Shown here piece by piece: positions 1 through 4,759 of a stretch of 7,495 bases of DNA (its first letter is position 1; every line of letters begins with the position of its first letter). Source of the stretch: Promicromonosporaceae bacterium (lineage in GTDB: Bacteria > Actinomycetota > Actinomycetes > Actinomycetales > Cellulomonadaceae); the NCBI GenBank assembly GCA_009782865.1, contig WRIF01000070.1, positions 1 to 7,495 on the forward strand, in the 5' to 3' direction. The notes beneath the pieces are model-generated. The model had not been told where the DNA came from, did not search any database, and was given only the letters and a program-made list of their open reading frames with translations. The translations under genes were made by a program, and so were the position numbers.

Positions 1-5
1 TGGGA

Positions 6-86
6 CGTTCTTTGCGCAGCGCACTCAATCTGGATGATGACCTGTAGCCCAAACCACCGAACCGTTCACGGAGCAGTCAAAGAACG
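6..86. repeat. 9-bp inverted repeat upstream of the methyltransferase gene
   Basis: CGTTCTTTG at 6-14 and its exact reverse complement CAAAGAACG at 78-86 are separated by 63 bp in the leader of the methyltransferase gene. The second arm lies about where a -35 element would be expected relative to the TAGGAT box at 105-110. It could be a pair of protein-binding half-sites, but a 9-bp match over 80 bp may also be chance. No gene is visible in 1-116 on either strand. Confidence 0.25.
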
Positions 87-104
87 GCAGCGGTCCGCAA
101 GAAG

Positions 105-116
105 TAGGATGCCCAG
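105..116 (+). promoter_or_regulatory. Putative -10 box or short ribosome binding site before the methyltransferase
   Basis: TAGGAT at 105-110 fits the TANNNT -10 consensus and ends 6 nt before the ATG at 117, which would give a leaderless transcript. The same bases contain AGGA seven nt before the ATG and could instead act as a weak Shine-Dalgarno site. No convincing -35 hexamer lies 16-18 bp upstream. The two readings cannot be separated by sequence alone. Confidence 0.4.
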
Positions 117-1835
117 ATGCCACTGCTTGCTGACCTTAACCTGATTGCGGCGCTGCGCGCAGACCTGCAGGGGGCCGGCTACACGACGGACGCCGTTGCC
201 GCGCTGCTCGGCCCGGTGGCCGCGGATGCGCTCGAACGCGAGCAGGTGCTCCCCGCCCGGCGGGTCACGGAGCGGCTGTTGGCCGGGTCGGCAGGGCCTA
301 CGCCGAACCCGCCCGCCGGCGCCGCCTCGTCGTCGTCCGCGGGAGAACGCCGACTCGCCGTGCTCGTCCGCCTGCTGATGCTGGGATGTTCCGTCCCCGA
401 GGACGACGTGGCCGCCGCCCTGCCCACGCTGACCGTGTCCGGCGGAACGAAGCTTGGGCTGTGGGAGTTATCCAGTGACGACCAGACAGAGGGCCAGGCA
501 AAGTCACAGGCGAAGTCACTGATTAAGGCGCTGGTCGAGGTGCTCCCGTACCACGCCACCGATGCCGGCGGTGAGATCAACTGGTGGTTCGCCTCCGATC
601 TCTCCGAGCTGGCGAGCGGCAAGGAGGTTCGCAACGACTACGTGCTCGGGGTGGGTGGCGCCTCCCAGATGCTCGCCCAGATCACCATCCGCGAGCCCGT
701 CGTCCGCGTGCTCGACCTTGGCACCGGCTGCGGAATCCAGGCGCTACACGCCACCCGCCACCTAGCCGTCGGGAGTGATGACGCCCGCCCGTCCACCCAC
801 GCCGAGCGACCGCGAGTCGTCGCCACCGATGTATCCGAGCGCGCCCTGGCCTTCGCCCGGTTCAACGCGCTGCTGAACCTCGGCCCGGGGCACCCCATCG
901 AGTTTCGGCTCGGCTCCATGCTGGAGCCGGTGGCCGGAGAGGCCTTCGACTTGATCGTCTCCAACCCGCCGTTCGTGATTACCCCGCGCGTCGGGGCGGC
1001 GGGCCGGGCGGTGGCGGAGGCCATCGGAGACTTCGAGTACCGCGACGGCGGGCGTTCCGGCGACGATCTGGTCCGCGACCTGTTCACCGACGTCGGGCAG
1101 CACCTCAACCCTGGTGGAGTGGCGCAGTTCCTCGCCAACTGGGAGCACCGCCGTGACCAGGCCTGGCAGGAGCGGATTGCCACCTGGCTAGACGAGGCCG
1201 GGAGTCTCGACGCCTGGGTGATCCAGCGCGAGACCCTCGACCCCGCCCACTACGCCGAGACCTGGCTGCGCGACGGCGGCACCACCGAGGACCGCGACGC
1301 CGCCGCCTTTACCAAGGCGTATGGCGCCTACCTCGACGACTTCGAGGCCCGCGAGGTCGAGGCGATCGGCTTCGGCATCGTCACCCTGCGGAAGGTGGTG
1401 GGCCAGAAGCCGGTGCGGCGGCTGGAAGAACACGGCGGGGCGTTGCGCCAGCCGCTGGGCCAGCACCTCAGCCAGGCGCTCCGCGCCATCGCCTGGCTGC
1501 GGGAACACGACGACGACGCCCTGCTCGCTACGCACCTGGTCAGGGCCGCCGATGTCACCGAGGAGCGCTTCTACACCCCCGGGGCGGCCGACCCGAATGT
1601 GATCATCATTCGGCAGGGCGACGGCCTGCTGCGGGGCGTCCAGGCGAGCAGCCCGCTCGCCGCGCTCGTGGGCGCCTGCGATGGCGACCTGAGCGCCGGC
1701 GACCTGATCGGTGGCATCGCCCACTACTTCGACGTGGACCAGCAGGCGCTCACGGCAGAGTTACTGCCGGCCGCTCGCCGCCTGGTCCGCGACGGCTTCC
1801 TCAACTATCCCTCAAGCAGCCAGTCGACCACATAG
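117..1835 (+). CDS. SAM-dependent class I methyltransferase, DUF7059/MTS/DUF7782 type
   Basis: A cytoplasmic class I methyltransferase that probably transfers a methyl group from S-adenosylmethionine to an amide or amino nitrogen; its substrate is not known. Residues 1-155 form an N-terminal region of the DUF7059 kind. The Rossmann core follows: SAM-binding motif I VLDLGTGCG (198-206), the acidic motif II ATDVS (236-240), and the catalytic NPPF (283-286), typical of HemK/PrmC, RsmC and related N-methyltransferases. Residues from about 390 form a C-terminal region of the DUF7782 kind. At 572 aa it looks somewhat long for this actinobacterial family as I remember it; low-complexity inserts at 57-78 (Pro/Ala/Ser) and 219-232 account for some of this. 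The start at 117 is the first ATG and has a TAGGAT box just upstream. Its last 31 bp overlap the convergent ATPase gene. Methyltransferase identity is firm; calling it PrmC or RsmC would be over-reading. Confidence 0.9.
   Translation: MPLLADLNLIAALRADLQGAGYTTDAVAALLGPVAADALEREQVLPARRVTERLLAGSAGPTPNPPAGAASSSSAGERRLAVLVRLLMLGCSVPEDDVAAALPTLTVSGGTKLGLWELSSDDQTEGQAKSQAKSLIKALVEVLPYHATDAGGEINWWFASDLSELASGKEVRNDYVLGVGGASQMLAQITIREPVVRVLDLGTGCGIQALHATRHLAVGSDDARPSTHAERPRVVATDVSERALAFARFNALLNLGPGHPIEFRLGSMLEPVAGEAFDLIVSNPPFVITPRVGAAGRAVAEAIGDFEYRDGGRSGDDLVRDLFTDVGQHLNPGGVAQFLANWEHRRDQAWQERIATWLDEAGSLDAWVIQRETLDPAHYAETWLRDGGTTEDRDAAAFTKAYGAYLDDFEAREVEAIGFGIVTLRKVVGQKPVRRLEEHGGALRQPLGQHLSQALRAIAWLREHDDDALLATHLVRAADVTEERFYTPGAADPNVIIIRQGDGLLRGVQASSPLAALVGACDGDLSAGDLIGGIAHYFDVDQQALTAELLPAARRLVRDGFLNYPSSSQSTT
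495..518 (+). repeat. In-frame 12-bp tandem duplication inside the methyltransferase gene
   Basis: CAGGCAAAGTCA (495-506) is followed directly by CAGGCGAAGTCA (507-518), an 11/12 match in frame. It produces QAKS-QAKS at residues 127-134, in a polar stretch between the N-terminal region and the methyltransferase core. This looks like a small slippage duplication that the protein tolerates. No function is implied. Confidence 0.6.
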
Positions 1836-3022
1836 CGTTGTTGGATTCCCTCATGTGCCATGGGGGGATCGGGGTCTAGTGTGAGTAGCCATTTCGGGCT
1901 GTGATCCTTCACGGCCAGCAGGGGAGCCAGTTCGCGCTCGCGGGTTGCCTGCTCTCTGACGGTTGCGGCGACCTGGAAGTAGGTGAATCCCGTCTCGTCG
2001 GAGGCAACGAAGTCGATCTCACCGCCCCCTGAGCGGGTCATCCACAGGTTGCGATAGCGTCGTCGCAGTTCCAGGAAGACGATGTTTTCGAGCACATGCC
2101 CAACGTCATCACTCGGCCGACGGGTGACCGCCGCGCGCAGGCCGGGATCGACGGCGTAGTACTTCGCAGGAGTGTCGAGATGACGCAGCCCCTTGGTGTC
2201 GTAGGCGCGCAGGGGGTAGAGGATGAAGGCGTCTAGCAGCCCGGTGAGGTAGCGCTCCACCGTGTTTGGAGAGGGCTTTCGCCCCGCCGATTCGAGGGTG
2301 TTGACCACTCGTCGCAGGGAGGTCTGATTGCCGACGTTTTCCAGGAAGAACGCGGTGACGTCCCGCAGCGCCTGCGCATCCCGCACCCCTTGCCTCACCA
2401 TCACGTCTTTGATCAACACGGTGTTCAGGACGCCGTCGAGGTAGTCGGAGATGGCGTCCACGTCGGGCAGCAGGCTCACTGTCAGGGGGAAGGAACCGGA
2501 GCGAGAAAAGTCAAGGAAGGCGCGGTCGGGAGAAGTTGCTGGGTCGCGCTGTCGACGGCCGGCCAGATACTCACCGAACGAGAAGGGGGAGAGGGGGATC
2601 TCCACGGATCGGCCTGAGAGAAGGGTGGCCAGTTCCCCGGACAGGAGACTGGCGTTGGAGCCCGTCACGTACACGTCTACCTGGTCGAGGAGGTTCAGCC
2701 CGTTGATCGCCTTCTCGAATCCCTCGATGAGTTGAACTTCGTCAATGAACACATAGGTGGTGCCGTTCGGGTTCAGGCGGCTGACCACATGGTCGTAGAG
2801 GGCAAGGTGGCTCGGGGCCAGCCGGGCGTCGTCCGGCGATTCGAGGTTCATCGCGACAATTTGATCCGGCGGAATCCCTTCGGCCAATAGCTCACGCCTG
2901 AACAGTTCGAGCAGGGTTGACTTGCCGCAGCGCCGCACGCCGGTGACCACCTTGATCAGAGGGCGGTCGCGCCAGCGGCGGAGCAGGGCCAGGCCGTAGC
3001 TGCGATCCACCAAGACGGCCAT
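1805..3022 (-). CDS. AAA_14 / DUF4143 family ATP-binding protein
   Basis: A P-loop ATPase of the widespread AAA_14-DUF4143 family, whose cellular role is not established. From the ATG at 3022 the protein is 405 aa, normal for the family. Visible motifs are Walker A GVRRCGKST (28-36), Walker B YVFIDEVQ (90-97), and a sensor-1-like VTGSNASLL (119-127) after the AAA domain beta strand. The C-terminal DUF4143 part (about 187-355) ends in a PD-(D/E)XK-like fold signature: E312 in ENIVFLELR, E335-I-D337 in GGEIDF, then FQVA (349-352) where an active nuclease would have E-x-K. The lysine is therefore missing and nuclease activity is doubtful. No membrane segment or helix-turn-helix is seen. The ATG at 3022 is preferred over an in-frame TTG at 3058 because homology begins at MAVLVDRS and the upstream codons fall in promoter and palindrome DNA. 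The gene overlaps the convergent methyltransferase by 31 bp. Hand counts of two lines within it give 48% and 57% GC, against 75% in one line of the ABC permease gene, consistent with acquisition by transfer. Confidence 0.9.
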   Translation of the reverse strand: MAVLVDRSYGLALLRRWRDRPLIKVVTGVRRCGKSTLLELFRRELLAEGIPPDQIVAMNLESPDDARLAPSHLALYDHVVSRLNPNGTTYVFIDEVQLIEGFEKAINGLNLLDQVDVYVTGSNASLLSGELATLLSGRSVEIPLSPFSFGEYLAGRRQRDPATSPDRAFLDFSRSGSFPLTVSLLPDVDAISDYLDGVLNTVLIKDVMVRQGVRDAQALRDVTAFFLENVGNQTSLRRVVNTLESAGRKPSPNTVERYLTGLLDAFILYPLRAYDTKGLRHLDTPAKYYAVDPGLRAAVTRRPSDDVGHVLENIVFLELRRRYRNLWMTRSGGGEIDFVASDETGFTYFQVAATVREQATRERELAPLLAVKDHSPKWLLTLDPDPPMAHEGIQQRYVVDWLLEG

Positions 3023-3023
3023 G

Positions 3024-3043
3024 GTGTTCACTGTAGTGAACAC
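3024..3043. promoter_or_regulatory. Palindrome 1, operator-like, overlapping the ATPase -10 box
   Basis: The 20-mer GTGTTCACTGTAGTGAACAC has 9-bp arms that pair perfectly around a 2-bp centre. It ends one base before the ATPase ATG (minus strand) and contains the predicted -10 hexamer TACAGT. A protein bound here would block RNA polymerase directly, so a repressor operator is the simplest reading. An RNA hairpin role is less likely, because the predicted transcript starts at the ATG and would not include it. Confidence 0.8.
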
Positions 3044-3058
3044 GAACCCCGTTTGCAA
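3030..3058 (-). promoter_or_regulatory. Predicted promoter of the DUF4143 ATPase gene, giving a leaderless mRNA
   Basis: On the minus strand, TTGCAA (3058-3053) and TACAGT (3035-3030) are separated by exactly 17 bp, a good fit to the housekeeping sigma consensus. The A of the ATG at 3022 lies 7 nt beyond the -10 box, where transcription normally begins. No Shine-Dalgarno sequence precedes the ATG, which agrees with a leaderless message. The -10 box lies inside palindrome 1. Confidence 0.6.
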
Positions 3059-3063
3059 GCCCA

Positions 3064-3083
3064 GCGTTCATTACAGTGAACAC
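3064..3083. promoter_or_regulatory. Palindrome 2, operator-like
   Basis: GCGTTCATTACAGTGAACAC repeats the palindrome 1 core, with one half-site changed to GTTCATT. Its centre is 40 bp from that of palindrome 1, about four helical turns, so both sites face the same side of the DNA. It lies just upstream of the predicted -35 box of the ATPase promoter. Confidence 0.75.
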
Positions 3084-3104
3084 CATCGCGGGGATGTGGT
3101 CGCG

Positions 3105-3124
3105 TTGTTCACTACGGTGAACGC
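3105..3124. promoter_or_regulatory. Palindrome 3, operator-like
   Basis: The core GTTCACTACGGTGAAC (3107-3122) is the third copy, with one half-site changed to GTTCACC. Its centre is 41 bp from that of palindrome 2. It lies 10 bp from the stop codon of the upstream acyltransferase gene and so within the ATPase upstream region. Confidence 0.75.
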
Positions 3125-3134
3125 GGCGAAGGGG

Positions 3135-3722
3135 TTACGGCTTGAGATGCTCGCCCAACAGGCGAGGCTCGGCACGCCGCTCGGGACGCGCCCCGTGTTT
3201 ATCGGCATAGAACTCGCGGATCACGTCCATGTCGGCTCCAACATCGCCGGTGAGGCGGATCGTGGGGCCGAGGCCAACCGTCATGGTGTCGCGGTCGATG
3301 AAGCCGAGGGCCACCGGCAGGTCAGCCTGCCTGGCGATCCGGTAGAAGCCCGACTTCCAGTGGCCGGTATTGGTGCGAGAGGCGTCGGGGGAGATGACGA
3401 GGTAGAACTTTTCGCCAGAGGCGATGCGGGCCAGCAGGTCCTCGACCACGCCGCCGGGGTTGGCGCGGTCAACTGAGATGCCGCCGAGGCGGCGCATGAT
3501 GGGACCGGCGAGCCCCTTGAACAGCGTGTGCTTGCCCAGCCAGCGCACCGGAGACCGGTTCTTCCAGGCGAGGGCCAGCATGTGCACAAAGTCCCAGTTC
3601 GACGTGTGTGGGGCGCCGATCACCACGCAGGGCGCCGGCGGGAACTCGCCCTGCACCGGCGTCCAGCGGGAGGCCTTCCAGTACAGGCTGGCGATGGCGT
3701 GGGTCACGATTCCGCGAGACAT
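3135..3722 (-). CDS. PlsC-like lysophospholipid/glycerol acyltransferase, short form
   Basis: A probable 1-acylglycerol-phosphate-type acyltransferase that moves an acyl chain onto a lipid hydroxyl at the inner face of the membrane. The 195-aa protein shows the family motifs in order: HX4D as H39-TSNW-D44 in GAPHTSNWDF, motif III-like GGISVDR (80-86), and SPDASR (111-116) where most members have PEGTR. The stretch HWKSGFYRIA (121-130) and the closing RLTGD (156-160) also match the short soluble-looking branch of the family. The altered PDASR motif keeps the acid and the arginine, so activity is plausible but substrate preference may differ. No strong transmembrane helix is visible. The start at 3722 (MSRGIVTHAIASLYW) was chosen because homology begins there. 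An 80-residue upstream extension to 3962 is Arg/Pro-rich noise that would run through the divergent promoter region. It precedes the DUF4143 ATPase on the same strand, but 112 bp containing that gene's own promoter separate them. Confidence 0.85.
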   Translation of the reverse strand: MSRGIVTHAIASLYWKASRWTPVQGEFPPAPCVVIGAPHTSNWDFVHMLALAWKNRSPVRWLGKHTLFKGLAGPIMRRLGGISVDRANPGGVVEDLLARIASGEKFYLVISPDASRTNTGHWKSGFYRIARQADLPVALGFIDRDTMTVGLGPTIRLTGDVGADMDVIREFYADKHGARPERRAEPRLLGEHLKP

Positions 3723-3729
3723 AGGGGCC

Positions 3730-3748
3730 AGCCTAGCCCGCTGCGGGC
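3730..3748 (-). promoter_or_regulatory. Putative -10 box and adjacent GC palindrome before the acyltransferase
   Basis: On the minus strand, TAGGCT (3735-3730) fits TANNNT and ends 7 nt before the ATG at 3722, again suggesting a leaderless transcript; no good Shine-Dalgarno site is present. Directly upstream is GCCCGCTGCGGGC (3736-3748), a 6-bp perfect inverted repeat around one base, which would fall in the -10/-35 spacer and could be an operator. No clear -35 hexamer is seen, and in GC-rich DNA such short palindromes can arise by chance. Confidence 0.35.
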
Positions 3749-3853
3749 GGGCGACCCCACCGAACCGTCGATCCGCGGCCTGCCGTCGCGGTGGTGCCCG
3801 GCCCACCTGCACGGCAAGCCCGCTCGTAGGGGGTAGGCAGTCGGGGCTGGGTC

Positions 3854-3883
3854 TTGTCAAACGTGCCCGTAGCAGGCTACCTT
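3854..3883 (+). promoter_or_regulatory. Predicted promoter of the ABC exporter operon
   Basis: TTGTCA (3854-3859, one mismatch to TTGACA) and TACCTT (3878-3883, fits TANNNT) are 18 bp apart. Transcription would begin near 3890, giving a leader of about 45 nt before the ATG at 3935. This promoter reads away from the acyltransferase promoter across the 212-bp divergent gap. No other regulatory site is evident in that gap apart from the GC palindrome at 3736-3748. Confidence 0.5.
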
Positions 3884-3921
3884 TCGAGGTACTGGGCCGA
3901 CGCGGGTCCGACAACCCCCCC

Positions 3922-3928
3922 GGAAGGA
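3922..3928 (+). promoter_or_regulatory. Ribosome binding site that decides the ABC ATPase start
   Basis: GGAAGGA lies six nt before the ATG at 3935. A second in-frame ATG at 3986 also has a purine-rich sequence (GGCGGGAG, 3971-3978) seven nt before it, so a shorter product is possible. The 3935 site is preferred as the better match to the anti-Shine-Dalgarno core. Confidence 0.55.
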
Positions 3929-3934
3929 TCAACG

Positions 3935-4759
3935 ATGATCGAAGGCCATGGGACGCTATCACGGCCAGAAGGCGGGAGCGCGCCGATGATCACCGACCGC
4001 CTGAGTCCGCGGGGCTCCTCGACCGGGGAGTCCCCCACGGCGCTGTCTGTGCGCAACTTGACGGTCGGGTACGGGCGCCAAGAGGTGTTGCACGGCGTCT
4101 CGCTGCGGATGGCGCCGGGGGTGCATGGGCTGCTGGGCCCCAATGGGGCCGGCAAGTCCACCCTGTTCGCCGCGCTCGTTGGCCTGATGAAGCCGCGCGG
4201 GGGATCGGTGACATTCGAGGGTCCCGCAACGGACGGCGCTCCCAGCATCGGTTACCTGCCGCAGCGCTTCGACCTGATCGGCTCGCTTTCCGCGCTCGAG
4301 CACGTGGAGTTCGCGGCGTGGACCAACGGCGTCGAGGCCGCCGCCTGCACCGCCGCCGCCCGGGTCGCGCTGGCCGCGGTCGACCTAGATGACCGGGCGG
4401 GCGTGAAGGCCAAGCGCCTCTCGGGTGGGCAGCGGCAGCGGCTGGGGATCGCCTGCGCGCTGGCGCACGATCCGGCGGTGGTGTTGCTCGACGAGCCGAG
4501 CGTGGGCCTCGACCCGATGCAGCGCACCCAACTGCGCCACAACCTGGACGCCCTCGGGGAGAGCCGGATCGTGCTGGTCAGCACCCACCTGGTTGAAGAC
4601 CTGGCCCAGCTGGCCGACAGCGTGTTCGTGATGCTGGACGGCCGAATCGCCTTCGACGGCACGGTCGAGGAACTCTCCGCCCTGGTTCCCATGCCCTCGT
4701 CCCGGCTCTCGCCCCTGGAAGCGGGATACCGGGCCATCGCGCTGGGACTAGAGGCATGA
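3935..4759 (+). CDS. ABC transporter ATP-binding protein
   Basis: The cytoplasmic nucleotide-binding subunit that powers the two permeases encoded just downstream. The 274-aa protein has every core motif: Walker A GPNGAGKST (68-76), Q-loop glutamine in YLPQRF (Q110), signature LSGGQ (162-166), Walker B VVLLDEP (182-188) followed by the D-loop GLD (191-193), and switch histidine H218 in VSTHLVED. It should therefore be a competent ATPase. The first 35 residues before the ABC fold (TALSVRNLTVGYG) are polar and disordered-looking; starting at 3986 would remove 17 of them. It resembles the NatA/CcmA-type exporters that pair with ABC-2 permeases. Its stop codon overlaps the next start (ATGA, 4756-4759), which implies translational coupling. 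A typical importer partner (a substrate-binding lipoprotein) is absent, supporting export. Substrate unknown. Confidence 0.93.
   Translation: MIEGHGTLSRPEGGSAPMITDRLSPRGSSTGESPTALSVRNLTVGYGRQEVLHGVSLRMAPGVHGLLGPNGAGKSTLFAALVGLMKPRGGSVTFEGPATDGAPSIGYLPQRFDLIGSLSALEHVEFAAWTNGVEAAACTAAARVALAAVDLDDRAGVKAKRLSGGQRQRLGIACALAHDPAVVLLDEPSVGLDPMQRTQLRHNLDALGESRIVLVSTHLVEDLAQLADSVFVMLDGRIAFDGTVEELSALVPMPSSRLSPLEAGYRAIALGLEA

Larger units (their letters stand above)
3021..3086. repeat. Long inverted repeat formed by palindromes 1 and 2
   Basis: The segment 3021-3043 and the reverse complement of 3064-3086 agree at 21 of 23 positions, separated by 20 nt. Because each arm is itself a palindrome, this DNA could form two small hairpins or one large one. 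The shared flank ATGG shows that the two copies are related beyond the palindrome core and lie in opposite orientation, so they probably arose by an inverted duplication. Confidence 0.8.

Noticed and set aside
59..67. GAAC-C-GTTC as a possible SOS (LexA) box
   Set aside because: The actinobacterial SOS box needs four bases between GAAC and GTTC; here there is one.
638..1183. Antisense open frame of 181 codons within the methyltransferase gene
   Set aside because: It lies fully opposite a gene with clear motifs and has Arg/Ser/Pro-rich composition typical of antisense frames in high-GC DNA.
1188..1724. Antisense open frame of 178 codons within the methyltransferase gene
   Set aside because: No recognisable domain, and it is a mirror of the real coding frame.
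3023..3058. TTG start for the ATPase (12 extra residues containing FVFTTVNT)
   Set aside because: The extra codons are the translated palindrome and promoter DNA, and family homology begins at the ATG at 3022.
3024..3124. CRISPR-like array of repeats and 20-bp spacers
   Set aside because: There are only three diverged palindromic units of about 20 bp, in mixed orientation, with no cas genes. An operator array fits better.
1805..3134. ATPase gene as a transposon bounded by the palindromes
   Set aside because: No GTTCACT-type repeat is present near the 3' end at 1805-1870 and no transposase or target duplication is visible.
3723..3962. 80-residue N-terminal extension of the acyltransferase
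   Set aside because: It is low-complexity Arg/Pro sequence outside the family homology and would overlap the ABC operon promoter and start.
3424..4392. Plus-strand open frame of 322 codons across the acyltransferase, divergent promoter and ABC ATPase
   Set aside because: It crosses two real genes and an intergenic region and is extremely Arg-rich; GC-driven artefact.
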